Positions 1 through 9,923 of a stretch of 64,000 nucleotides of DNA are shown here, piece by piece. The first letter of the stretch is position 1. Every line of letters starts with the position of its first letter. The DNA comes from Cercospora beticola. Its lineage: Eukaryota > Ascomycota > Dothideomycetes > Mycosphaerellales > Mycosphaerellaceae. The notes under the pieces are model-generated. The model was not told where the DNA came from. It searched no databases and was given only the letters and a program-made list of their open reading frames with translations. Location: contig NC_088939.1 in NCBI RefSeq assembly GCF_033473495.1, positions 3,844,001 to 3,908,000 of the forward strand, read 5' to 3'. The position numbers and the translations under genes are program-made.

Positions 1-1
1 A

Positions 2-1018
2 CCGGCCACTTCCTCAGAGGCTGACCTTCGACCGCCGGAATGGTACGCCAAGCTCAGCGCCTCGACCAAACGAGGCACAGGAACGAGCAATGCAGACACA
101 CTCCTCCAGCGTATCAAAGACCAGATATCGAAGCTTAAGAGGTCCGGCCCAAATGTAAACAACTTAAAGGAAATGAACGAGCTTCGAGACATGCTGCATG
201 AGGCGCCATTCCTCGCGATGGGGCCCGCTGGTGCCCAGCTCGTTCGTAACAAGCGAATGCTGCATAACGATGACGGTCTGCCGCAGCTGTTCGATGATCG
301 GTACGCTGGCAGTATGGCAGGGCATTGGCCATGGGACGTAAAGTCCGATGCAAAGGAGCTATATTACAGATGGTGCTCAAAGAACTTCGATGACAATTTG
401 CTACACGGCATCATTACATCACAGAAGGGCAAGCATGCGGAAGACGACCGGTCAGCAGATCAAGTGGACAAAACGTGTCAAGTATCGTCCAAGTATATTG
501 GAAATGGCAAATTGGTCAATGGCCAATGGTGGCCCACACTTCTCTGCGCCCTTCGCGATGGCGCGCACGGCGACAGTCAATCTGGAATCTCAGGTGAAAC
601 CAATGTCGCCGCATATTCGTGCTTCATGAGCGGCGGCAAAAATCACATTTACGAAGACAAGGATATGGGTGACGTTGTTGAGTATTGCGGCCAAGACAGT
701 GACATCCCCGGCCAGGTCTCGCGCGGCACGTCTCTCCTGCAGAGGAACGTATCCGAGAAAGTGCCAGTCCGCTTCATCCGCTCTTACAAAGTCAATTCGA
801 AGTATGCTCCTTCGAAAGGCTTCCGCTATGATGGCCTATATGATGTCGTCAGCTCTGAATTGCTGGACGAATCGAAGGGAAGGTACAGATTCAAGCTTGT
901 CCGGCGACCTGGTCAAGGCCCAATTCGAGGTGGGAATGGACCAGAAGCTCGACCAACCAAGCAAGAGGTGTCGCGTTTCGAACAAGACAAGCGTTTCAGG
1001 GGCTATGGTAAGGACTAG
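2..1018 (+). CDS. SRA-YDG domain protein, 5' partial
   Basis: The reading frame is open from base 2 to a TAG stop ending at 1018, so the true start lies upstream; the in-frame Met at 173 is internal. The visible 338 residues contain an SRA-YDG domain. Its marks are LVNGQWWPT, RDGAHGDSQSGISG, YSCFMSGG, PVRFIRSYKVNSKYAPSKG, FRYDGLYDVV and FKLVRRPGQ. SRA domains bind methylated or hemimethylated DNA in UHRF1/SUVH-type proteins and occur alone in many fungi. No RING, PHD or SET domain is visible in this part. The tail is short and basic. Domain identity is sure; methylated-DNA binding is known of the family and inferred here. Confidence 0.85.
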   Translation, partial: PATSSEADLRPPEWYAKLSASTKRGTGTSNADTLLQRIKDQISKLKRSGPNVNNLKEMNELRDMLHEAPFLAMGPAGAQLVRNKRMLHNDDGLPQLFDDRYAGSMAGHWPWDVKSDAKELYYRWCSKNFDDNLLHGIITSQKGKHAEDDRSADQVDKTCQVSSKYIGNGKLVNGQWWPTLLCALRDGAHGDSQSGISGETNVAAYSCFMSGGKNHIYEDKDMGDVVEYCGQDSDIPGQVSRGTSLLQRNVSEKVPVRFIRSYKVNSKYAPSKGFRYDGLYDVVSSELLDESKGRYRFKLVRRPGQGPIRGGNGPEARPTKQEVSRFEQDKRFRGYGKD

Positions 1019-1230
1019 GGCGCACAGTATGTGATCAGTCAGACATAGTATTACCAAGTTGCACAGAGATGGAGGACATGACACGCAGTGGAATGACGAG
1101 GAAAGCACGAACCTTCGTGAAGTATGCGGCTCTGGGCCGCCCGAGACGGACTTCGAATGGGACAGATGCTTGGGCCCAGGAAATATATGGTTTGCGTTGC
1201 AAACTGATTTCGAGATACCCCAAAAGAGTA

Positions 1231-2483
1231 CTAAAACTTGAACACAACTTCATCTAGCACCTTCACGTATCCTTTCACCTCTTCTTCCGTATTGTAATGC
1301 AGCAAGGAAACTCTGACCACTCCATCAACAGGATCAAGACCCAGGACCTGCTCGCACAGGCGATTCGAGTAGAAGCTACCCCATCGACAACCGAAATCGC
1401 TCTTCGCCTCAATCGCATCCACGACATCCTTGCTCTGTCGCCCCTTTACTGTGAAGCTGATCACTGGTACCCTCTTCTGTCGATCCGCAGTTGGCTCTCC
1501 TTTGATTCGATACACCTCTGGCTTCGACAACAAATAGTCGATTAGAATCTTCTGCAGCTTCTCCTCGTACTGACTCGTGAGATCCCAAGGGACTGTTTCA
1601 AGGTACTTGCAAACTTCGGGAATACTCGCAGTTAGTTCGTAGTTCGCAGCTGCGAGACCGAGAAGATTCTCCAGCGTGGAAGTGTCTTTGAAGAAGTGTC
1701 CGAGAGTCCGAAGGTGCTTCTGAGCAGATTTGGACGCGTAGAGGGAGGCAATATGCGGTCCGTACAGCTTGTACCAGCTGAAGCTGTAGAAGTCTACGCC
1801 CCAGTCTGTGACATCGATGGCGCGGTGGGGAGCGTAGGCTACGGCATCGACGCAGAGCAGGGCTCCCGGGACTTCGTGGACGACAGAAGCGATGGATTTG
1901 ACGTCGTTAATCGTGCCAAGGATGTTGGAGGTTTGGGTGCATGCCACGAGTTTTGTTTTTGGTGTCATCAGGCTTCGAAGAACTTCAGTGTCGAGTTGAG
2001 GGTTCTGCTTGTCGGCGGCATTCCACCAGATAAGCTTGCAGTTCTTGTCTTTGGCCAATTGGACCCAGGAAGCGATATTTGCTTCGTGATCGAGAAGAGA
2101 GACGATGATTTCGGAGTCAGAGGTTATGTAATCGTACAGTGACTGGGAAAGATTCCGGAAGAGCTGCGTTGTTGAAGGACCAAGGACTACGCAGTCTGGT
2201 GTCGTGTTGATATATTTGGCGACTGCTTTGTTGCCTTCTTCGTACAACTGAGTTGATGTTTTCGAGACGGGATAGCTCGCGCCGAGTTGAACATTGTTAT
2301 TGGTCAGGTATTGAACGACGGAATCGATGACTTCTTGAAGCACTTGGCTGCCTCCAGCGTTATCAAAGTACTGTCAATCGGTCAATACAGATACTGGAAA
2401 ACCTGGATAGTAAGGCATACAACTTGTTTGCCACTCAAGGCTGGGAAGTGGCTTCGAACTGTGGCAATGTCGAAGTCGGACAT
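1231..2483 (-). CDS. PLP-dependent class V aminotransferase, cysteine desulfurase-like (VC1184-type)
   Basis: Two exons: 2421-2483 encodes a 21-residue start (MSDFDIATVRSHFPALSGKQ V) and 1231-2370 the rest, giving 400 aa. The 50 nt intron 2371-2420 starts GTATGC and ends CAG. Splicing restores the family opening YFDNAGGSQV, which is why I reject a start inside exon 2. PLP signatures are HEANIASW, CVDAVAYAPHRAID and the Schiff-base lysine in FSWYKLYGPH. This subfamily is often annotated isopenicillin N epimerase-like or cysteine desulfurase-like, but its substrate is generally unknown. It probably cleaves or racemises an amino-acid-like substrate in the cytosol. It sits tail-on to the SRA gene and runs in the same direction as the monooxygenase upstream of it. 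Confidence 0.88.
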
Positions 2484-2714
2484 GCTTGGTGATGCGATTT
2501 AAGGACTAGGATTCTCAAGAGCAAAACTTGGTAGAGTAATGGCCTTGATGGAAGGTCTATGCCGTTCGGTCAAAGCTGTCGGCCGTCGACCTACCCTGGT
2601 CATCCACCTTCCTATTCTGTAATGGTTCAACATGCATAGCTCATGTGGGTCACGCCCTTCAGATGATTGCAGCATCGACAATGTGATGTTTCCCATTACT
2701 TGTGATCTACTCGT

Positions 2715-4705
2715 TCAGCCTCGTGCGCTCACTTCCAATCCCTCCAGCTTTCCCTCTGCCCGCCAGTCTTCAATCAAGTTGTTGAAGTCTGCAATGCCAC
2801 GACACCAAGGAGAGAGTCTCGCCGCTGTCATCTTCTCCTCCATCGACATTTCGTCCGATTGGCCCTCCCTGTTCAGGTAGCCGGGTGTACAGCCAGACAC
2901 GGCAGCAAATGTTGCAGCCCCAGCCAGACATTTCATCGCCCAAGCCTCCTGAGCCTCTTTCGTAGGCTGGATAATCGGAGAACCTGACGTTCGCTTGCTA
3001 GCCTCCGAAATGATGTATGCAATGTGAGCGCTCATGGTTTCGAGCACAAACATCTGGTTGGGGGAGACGCCTGATTGTTGTGGGCCGGGCCAGAAGAGAT
3101 TTGGAAATTCTCTACTCGTTATGCCATGCAGCGTGGACATGCCACTTTGAGCAAGGTCATCAAGAGATCTTCCATCTTGGCCCGACAACTCAATTCCAGC
3201 ACGAGAGGCAGCAGTACCAGCGCCTGGAGATGTGAAGCCAGTACTCCATATTAGTATGTCCACTTCGTATTCTTTGCCATCGAATTCTACTCCATTCTGC
3301 GTGATTCGATTCACTCCACGGCCATCTGTATCTACCAGTTCTACATTGTCCCGATTGAAGCTAGGCAGGTAGTCGTCGTGAAAGCAGGGACGCTTGCACC
3401 AGGTCGGGTACCACGCTTGGAGTTTCTGTGCAGTCTCCGTATCTCGCACGACCTGCGCAGCTCGGTCTCGGACCTTGGCAGCTCGCGGGGCATCCAAAGC
3501 GTTCAGCATTGCCACATGCTCGCCTACGTTGGTCATATTCACATCGTACGAGGGGCCGCCGATCAACGCGCTGAACGATGGAGCATGTGTCCATCCATCG
3601 TCCACGAGATCCACCTCCGGCTTAGGGTTGGTGTTGCCAACGAAGCTGCAATAGTTTAGGTTTCGATCACGTTGCCATCCGGGAGTGTTTGCAATTTTGG
3701 TCTTCCATTCCACGGGGTCTGTCTCTCGATTGTTCCGGACGTCAACTGCAGAGGGTGTGCGTTGGAACACATACAACTTCTTGGACCACTTTGCGAGCTG
3801 AGGCACGACTTGTACGGCGGTGGCACCAGTTCCAATGATCGCCACTCTCTTATCCTGGAGTTTGTCCATTTCTGGCGATGCTGAGGAACCACCTGTAACT
3901 TCGTAGTTCCAGCGAGCAGTGTGGAACGTCTGACCACGAAAGTCACTAGCACCAGCCATATTTGGAATCTTCGCATTGTTTAACAACCCATTTGCCAGGA
4001 TGATGAAGTCTGAATTGATTCGGATCCTGGACTCCGAGCCACCCTTGGGAGTTTGTGTAATTTCCAGTTTCCATTGATTGCGTTCCTGGTCCCAGGCAGC
4101 TTTCTGAACAGTCGATTGGAACATTGCTGTGCGTGAAAGATTGTACTTCTCGGCTATACTCTCAGCATAGGTACGGAGCTCCTCGCCACTGGCATATTTA
4201 TGTTTGGGCATGTATCCCATTTCTTCGAGTATCGGCATGTAGATGTATGATTCGACGTCGCACATTAAGCCCGGATATCCTGAGTGCCGTTAGCACATTG
4301 GAAGCAGGTGAATTGAGGTGTCTTACGATTCCAATACCAGGTGCCTCCAAATCCGCCGGCCGGGTCGACAATCACGATGTCTTCTGTGGTGAAGCCTTTC
4401 TTGATTAATTCAACAGCGAAGAGGATGCCGCCGTATCCAGCCCCAACTATCAATATCTTGCAATGCCCGCCATCTGGAACGACTTGCTGAATGGGTGTGC
4501 CAGTGTCAATCCATGGATCCTCAAGCAACTTTTTCAGCTCTGTTGATCTTGAATCAATGTACTGGGCCATGCCACCTTTGCCTAACCGCTTCTCCCGCTC
4601 ATACGCATACTTTTGTATATAGTTGTGGTCATTAGGAACAGCCGGCCCATTGCCATCTGGCGCAGGCAACACGGCGCCAGTCCTCTCCGTTGTAGTTCCT
4701 GTCAT
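2715..4705 (-). CDS. Flavin-containing monooxygenase, Baeyer-Villiger type
   Basis: Two exons, 4327-4705 and 2715-4279, give 647 aa. The 47 nt intron 4280-4326 has a GTAAGA donor and a GCTAAC branch site. Splicing rebuilds the canonical GGTWYWNRYPGLMCDVES block. The FAD-binding Rossmann motif is GAGYGG (about residue 87), the NADPH motif is IIGTGATAVQ, and the C-terminal half carries IWSTGF. The Baeyer-Villiger fingerprint FxGxxxHxxxW[P/D] appears as FRGQTFHTARWN, with Asn at the last position. The N-terminal extension of about 80 residues is typical of steroid- and cycloalkanone-type fungal BVMOs. It likely inserts oxygen next to a ketone or hydroxylates a lipophilic substrate. The substrate cannot be told from sequence. 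Confidence 0.9.
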
Positions 4706-5125
4706 GTTGTCTTGTTCGTCCTCGCCACTTGTCGAGGTAGGAGGTAGGAACGGGAGGTCTCCGTTTTAACCGCTTCGCAGAGCAAACTTTATGTGTCGAA
4801 CAAAATCATCGGGTGTTGCATAAAAACCTGAAGATCGAGCAGTCGCCGGTAGTATCTATGGTTTTACCTTTGCCTGTATGGGTAACGTGCGTTGTCGATC
4901 AAGAGGCAACAGCCTCGTAAGAATACGAGCTGAAAGCGCCAAGCCGAGCTGTGGACCGGAGGCCTGAAAGTCATGCTGTGCAACACAACTGTCACCTGCA
5001 CTATGCAAGTGCTAGGAAGTACTGGCTTGGGTTCAGCCTGTTTCTTTTCCGCTTATTTCGCAATTACCGAAGAGAACCTTCAAGGTATAGCTGTTTCTTC
5101 TGCGCTTGGCAGCTTCAAAGTGGTC
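4706..5125. other. Intergenic, upstream of monooxygenase
   Basis: These 420 bases lie between the monooxygenase start and the stop of the next minus-strand gene. They should hold the monooxygenase promoter and the reductase 3' end. I see no coding exon or repeat. Confidence 0.5.
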
Positions 5126-6016
5126 TTATGTTCTTATGTTTTGCAATGCCCAATCCGCGACCACGGTTGTAGCTATTCCCTGCTTTGCATTGAAGGACTC
5201 GTCTTTCGGCCAGCTAACCCCAATGCCTCTGCCGAACACAACCCGATACTTACGCATGCCATCGTCGGGCCTGTCTGCAAGCTCTTGCTCCAATTCTTCC
5301 ATTGTCTTCAGCTTCCGAACCACTGCTTTCCCTGTGCTTTGCTCGACAACCTCTGCCAAACGTTGCATGGAAATCGTGTCACCGGAAACATGAATTACGC
5401 CAGACACATCCGGATGTCGCATTGCGATATCCGCTGTCACCTTCCCGATATCTTCAGGATTGGTCACCGTGATCTCGTTCTCCCAGCTTCCAATGGCGGT
5501 CACGACGGACCTCTCAGCATTGACCAACCCGAAACTTGGCTCAAACAAGAATGGTATGAACATGCCCGTTGACACGATGACCCATTGTGCTTGGGATTGT
5601 CCTCGGAGAAGATCTCGCACATCAAGCTGGCTGTCGAAAAGATCCTGTCCGCTACCTCGGCCGATCACGTCGTAGTCGATGCCGAATTGCCATGGAAAGT
5701 AGCGCTTGACTCCGGCGCTGAGGACTGCTTTCGCGATCTTGATCTGCGTTGACGGCGGCGAGTACATGCCTGTGCAGCAGATGACTGTATGATAGGAACG
5801 GAAGGTGTCTGTGAGTGCATCCTGCGTGTCTTCGGTCACATTGCCAAGCACAGGTTCAACGTTCCATTGCTGCAGCCGTGTCTCATGCTGTGGCTTCCTG
5901 GACCTGAGCAGCACCGCGATCTTGATGTTGTTGCGCTCAGGATGAGTAGCGAGGGATTTGACGACCTCCTCGCCTAGCTCGCCGAGGCCAAGAACGAGGA
6001 CGGAATGTGGTGGCAT
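5126..6016 (-). CDS. NmrA-like/isoflavone-reductase-like NAD(P)-dependent oxidoreductase
   Basis: Intronless, 296 aa, starting at a genuine ATG. The N-terminal nucleotide-binding motif is GLGELGEEVV followed by a basic VLLRSRKP stretch, consistent with NADPH preference. Further family features are VICCTGMYSPP, AGVKRYFPWQFGIDYD and VIVSTGMFIPFLFEPSFG. The PWQFG-D-YD segment resembles fungal aromatic-alcohol reductase/CipA-like proteins of the NmrA family. It may reduce an aromatic or enone substrate or act as a redox sensor. No signal peptide or membrane segment is present. It lies between the monooxygenase and a divergent zinc-finger gene, so co-regulation with its neighbours is plausible but unproven. 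Confidence 0.88.
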   Translation of the reverse strand: MPPHSVLVLGLGELGEEVVKSLATHPERNNIKIAVLLRSRKPQHETRLQQWNVEPVLGNVTEDTQDALTDTFRSYHTVICCTGMYSPPSTQIKIAKAVLSAGVKRYFPWQFGIDYDVIGRGSGQDLFDSQLDVRDLLRGQSQAQWVIVSTGMFIPFLFEPSFGLVNAERSVVTAIGSWENEITVTNPEDIGKVTADIAMRHPDVSGVIHVSGDTISMQRLAEVVEQSTGKAVVRKLKTMEELEQELADRPDDGMRKYRVVFGRGIGVSWPKDESFNAKQGIATTVVADWALQNIRT

Positions 6017-6412
6017 GGCTGCAGTTGATACGAGACGAGACGTGCTTACGTGCAGGTCAGTGAGCGCGGCATTGGGCTTTTTGTAAATATCATCCCTCCA
6101 GCTCGTTTACAAATGCCCTGCTCAGTTGTGATACAAAATCCGCCTTAAGACCGTTAAGCCCTGCTGCCAGTCCTTCCGCTTCCTCTGCCAGCCATAGCGT
6201 CAGCAGGCACGCTCCGTGCTCCCTTTCTGGTCTGATCAAGAGTTGTTCTCGTGGTAATTGGTGGCGGACAGCCAAGCGTCAATTATTGACATGCTGCTGT
6301 TGAAATATTGACTCACACCCCACTGGCAGCTCTGTGGACGTTCGACGCGCGTGGCTACACCTAATGCTTCTTCGATACGCGCTGCGAACATGTCGCGGAC
6401 GAGCAGTCCTCG
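6017..6412. promoter_or_regulatory. Divergent intergenic region
   Basis: A 396-base space separates the head-to-head NmrA-like gene (minus) and the zinc-finger gene (plus), so it must carry both promoters. No individual binding site can be named with confidence. Confidence 0.5.
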
Positions 6413-8197
6413 ATGGCGCCCGACGCCTCGTACCGCATCGGCCTCGGAGGTTTCCCGCCCATCGACGCGCCGAGTCCGTCCAATGGATTCCCGCACACTC
6501 CGCACAGCATCCAAGAAGGCATGAACTCGTTCAATGCCGCGCCTGCCAACCAACAAGATGACCAAAACGAGGCCCCACCGCAGCCTGCGCCAAAAGTACC
6601 GCCCCTGGGTGTGAATAATACGAATCGCAAGCTGCTCGATTTCCCACCTGTAGTCGGCTCCATAATCCAGTACTCCAATAAGCCCCTGCCCTATCGACCG
6701 TTCCCAGATGATGTCGAAGAGATCAGAGAGAAGCTATTTCACCTGGAGAAAGATGTACTCTTGAACTCTCAGCAGATCTCGGACTACTGGCCGCACATGT
6801 CGAACATCTGGCAGCGCGACACAGCTCCAGTCAAAAGAGCAAATGGAGTGGTTATGGAGATTTGGCATTGCCGCAATCAAAGGCGTGTGGAGCGCAGAGA
6901 CCGTGGCGCGGAAGGCAATGCTGTCCAACGACGGCGGAAGAAGAAGGACGACATGCTGACGGACCCTCATCAATGCAAATTGAGGATCCGACTCCAGTTC
7001 TACAGCAAGCACGTTGAGGGCATGCCCGAGCCATGCGGTATAGGGTTTCTGGAATGCAAATGTATTCCCGAATGGGCTTACATTACTCGCACCCCAAGAA
7101 CGAAAAGTGCTGGCTATCGACACGAACACAACATTCGTATTCTAGACGAGTACAAGAGGAGCCAGGCTATCATGTTCTTCTGCAAGCTCAAAGTGGAAGA
7201 GCGCTACAGCTATGCCGCCGTGCTGAAGTGGCTGAAAGAGAACTATGCACATCGTACGCCACAGGTAGATTGCGTACGCAAACAAGACATTTGCAACGTC
7301 GCTCAGCACTGGCGCGCCTTGAATAAGAACGTAGAGCTGCGCCAGGAGATACCGGAAGAGTCCGACCTGGAGAAGCAGCGCAAAGAGTACCTAAGCTCGG
7401 TTGACACAACTCCTGCTAGCCAGCTCTCCAAAGCGCTGATCGAAGTATGCAAGCAGCTTCCACAAGCGATTGACATTATTATCCCCTTCCTCGATAAACC
7501 GCGGCCTGCAGAGTCGCGATCATCGCCGATCACTGAGGGCACTGACATTGTCATTCCATTCCCGGGCTGCGAGGTTGCAAAACAATGGGATGTCCCCGTC
7601 TCGACACCTACAGCAGTTGCAGGCCGTCCGCAAGACCAAGCGCATGCACCAGGACAGCCTTTGCTGCAAACACAGCCTACGCCGCAGCAAGCAGTCACGC
7701 CCTTTCAGGAAACGCCAGACCAGACCACGGCGCACGCTGTAGCTCAACAACGCAGCGCGTTCGGGTACTCATTAGCTCGAATACCAGATCCCAATCGACC
7801 TGGCAACTTTGTACATACGACCACTCTTTCGACGCCAGTAGCGTTGCCAGTTACGGGCTCAGATAGGTCGCCTCCTATTCCTACCGCACGAGGCAATACT
7901 ACCACAACAGGGTGGTCTAGGACTGCTGCGACTGCCGCGCTGGCCACTTTGCTACCACCGACCACGTCTCTGCTATCTCCGGCTCTCTCCAATGCACTCC
8001 GGCATGACGATAGAAATGCTAGTGTGAGTGACCCACAGTCAGGTGCGGTGGTGTTGCAGCGACCGTCCTGGGCAGCGCCTACACCTATGCCCAAACGTCC
8101 TGCTGAAGTCCACGCCGAGACCCCGGAAGCGAAACGAAAGGCTGTCGATGAGATTGCAGTCCAGCTGCGAAATGAGCTGCAATCGGCTGCACAATGA
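6413..8197 (+). CDS. Putative DNA-binding protein with FAR1/MULE-like zinc finger
   Basis: Single exon, 594 aa. Residues 1-95 are Pro/Asn-rich and disordered. Residues about 145-240 look like a WRKY-GCM1/FAR1-type zinc finger: Cys153 (IWHC), a basic loop with RRRKKK, Cys188 (HQCKLRI), then WAYI and the His237-x-His239 pair (YRHEHN). Extra cysteines lie near 208-217. A helical segment (YKRSQAIMFFCKLKVEERY) follows, as seen after this finger in MULE transposases, but no DDE catalytic domain is present. Residues 370-540 are Pro/Gln/Thr-rich. The C-terminus has a bipartite-NLS-like KRPAEV...PEAKRK stretch. A domesticated-transposase transcription factor is the best inference; no direct family match is claimed. 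Confidence 0.75.
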   Translation: MAPDASYRIGLGGFPPIDAPSPSNGFPHTPHSIQEGMNSFNAAPANQQDDQNEAPPQPAPKVPPLGVNNTNRKLLDFPPVVGSIIQYSNKPLPYRPFPDDVEEIREKLFHLEKDVLLNSQQISDYWPHMSNIWQRDTAPVKRANGVVMEIWHCRNQRRVERRDRGAEGNAVQRRRKKKDDMLTDPHQCKLRIRLQFYSKHVEGMPEPCGIGFLECKCIPEWAYITRTPRTKSAGYRHEHNIRILDEYKRSQAIMFFCKLKVEERYSYAAVLKWLKENYAHRTPQVDCVRKQDICNVAQHWRALNKNVELRQEIPEESDLEKQRKEYLSSVDTTPASQLSKALIEVCKQLPQAIDIIIPFLDKPRPAESRSSPITEGTDIVIPFPGCEVAKQWDVPVSTPTAVAGRPQDQAHAPGQPLLQTQPTPQQAVTPFQETPDQTTAHAVAQQRSAFGYSLARIPDPNRPGNFVHTTTLSTPVALPVTGSDRSPPIPTARGNTTTTGWSRTAATAALATLLPPTTSLLSPALSNALRHDDRNASVSDPQSGAVVLQRPSWAAPTPMPKRPAEVHAETPEAKRKAVDEIAVQLRNELQSAAQ

Positions 8198-8333
8198 GAC
8201 CCGATGCCGCCACAGATCGTAAGACAGAGGGGGTGCCACCAGTCACGTCCATCCAAGCATGTTTTTGATTCACCAGAGATACCCCGATTTACCTGAGCTT
8301 CTTCCACTGTAGCTAACAAATGACAAACCAGTC

Positions 8334-9186
8334 TCAACTTTTCTCCTTGTCTGCAATCTTCTCATAAAATACCTTGCCTCGGGCTTCAAATGCTTCCATC
8401 GCCGCTGGGTCCCGCAACATCTCCCTCTGATGCTTGTCAGGCACATGTCTCCCACGGTCCACCGCCGGCCGAGAATACATCCGCTCCTCCCAGGCCTTCA
8501 GAGCCGGGAAATTGTCTAATGGAGACGAAGGATGATGCGGCCCTCCTAGCGCCCACCTTGATAATACAATCCATCCCCAGTGCGCAATATCTGCGATGGT
8601 ACATCGATCGCCAACAAGATATGAAGTCCCAGCCTCCCGAAGATGCTTGTCGAGAACACCATAGAGCCGTCTCGTTTCATTCTGGTACCTGTCAATCGCA
8701 TACGGAACATGCTCAGTCGCGTAACGAAAGAAGTGATTTGCTTGGCCTTGCATCGGACCCACTCCCGCGTTCATGAAAAACAGCCAGTTGTTCGTCTCGG
8801 TCCATTCTCTGCTTCCGCGAGGATAGGATATCTTATGCTCTGTGTCGTAGCGGTCAACGAGGTATTGCATTATACTCCCGCTTTCGAACACGCGGATTTC
8901 TTTGCCATCTGGAAATACATCTGTGATGGCAGGGATCCTGGCATTGGGGTTGATTGCTTCGAACCAGGAGGTCTTTTGCTCGTCGGCTGCGATGTCGACC
9001 TTGCGTACGGTGTATGGAAGGCCCAGTTCTTCAAGGGTGATACTGATCTGAGTACGGTAAATTGGGTGTTGGTAGTCTGGGGTTTCGGCGCCGATTTGCG
9101 GGGATCCAATACAATACCTTGATGCCGTTGGGAGTCTGGCCTGTGTAGAGTATTATGGTAGGTTCTTGGCCGTCTGTTGCCACCAT
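8334..9186 (-). CDS. Glutathione S-transferase, URE2/GstB-like
   Basis: Two exons, 9118-9186 (23 codons) and 8334-9047, give 260 aa. The 70 nt intron 9048-9117 runs GTATTG to CTCAG. Exon 1 encodes MVATDGQEPTIILYTGQTPN and splices into ISITLEELGLPYTVRKVDIA. The thioredoxin-like N-domain includes WFEAINPNARIPAITD with the cis-proline turn, and FESGSIMQYL, the glutathione gamma-glutamyl contact. The alpha-helical C-domain contains YLVGDRCTIADIAHWGW. It conjugates or reduces electrophiles with glutathione in the cytosol. It is convergent with the zinc-finger gene (136 bp) and divergent from the AtuA-like gene. A reading frame starting at 9277 in another phase is a shadow of this gene. Confidence 0.93.
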
Positions 9187-9923
9187 CTTGATTGATCGCA
9201 CTGATTTTTGGTGTTGCAGATGTTGAGATGGAGCAGAGAGTCTCGAACAATACCACTTTGATGCTATCGCTTATCAATAGGCCGCCACCCTAGCAACCAG
9301 AGTCGAAGGATTCACGATCACGGTAAAGCAACGCATGCCGGGACGGCCGCGAGAGATCTGACGTGTGTCGTTCCTTCACCATCAGGTGTATGGCCATGGT
9401 CATGAGGCAGGTACACATCCAACAAGTGTTTTCAGGCTTTATACAATGCTGCCAGCGAAGGTCTTCTCCCAATGCTGCCGCACATTGGCCGCTCCACGAC
9501 GACATTTGCCCATAATCGCACCTTGATTATATCAGTTGATCAACGTCGTCTCTTGCTATATCGACGTTACTTGGGCAATCGTTCAGGTGCTTTCCTCCGA
9601 TGACGCTCACGAAGCGCAATATATACCAAGTCCAAAGTACAGATGCAATACCCCACGTTGTAGGTGGAGCTCTGCGTGAGCCACCTCGGATCTCGACGTC
9701 GTGGGGACCATGTCATTCACGAGCGTTAGTGTAGTCAAATGCACACATCTGATGAACACGATCAATACGATTGTGATTCTTCCGGAACATCCGAGCAGTT
9801 TGCCCGAGCTCTTGTCGTATAGTAGACATCTTCTTCGGGGCTTGTTTGTCCTGCTTGCAAAGCACTTGAAAGTAGTGCACAACAACTCTTCGCTATCGTT
9901 CATTGATACTTCTAACATTCACA
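9187..9923. promoter_or_regulatory. Divergent promoter region, GST / AtuA-like
   Basis: These 737 bases separate two head-to-head genes and must hold both promoters. The last bases before the plus-strand start (TTCACAATGA) give a good Kozak context at 9924. No other feature is visible. Confidence 0.5.

Noticed and set aside
8870..9277. 135-codon minus-strand frame over the GST 5' end
   Set aside because: It reads through the GST intron and exon 2 in the wrong phase; the two-exon model gives the conserved protein.
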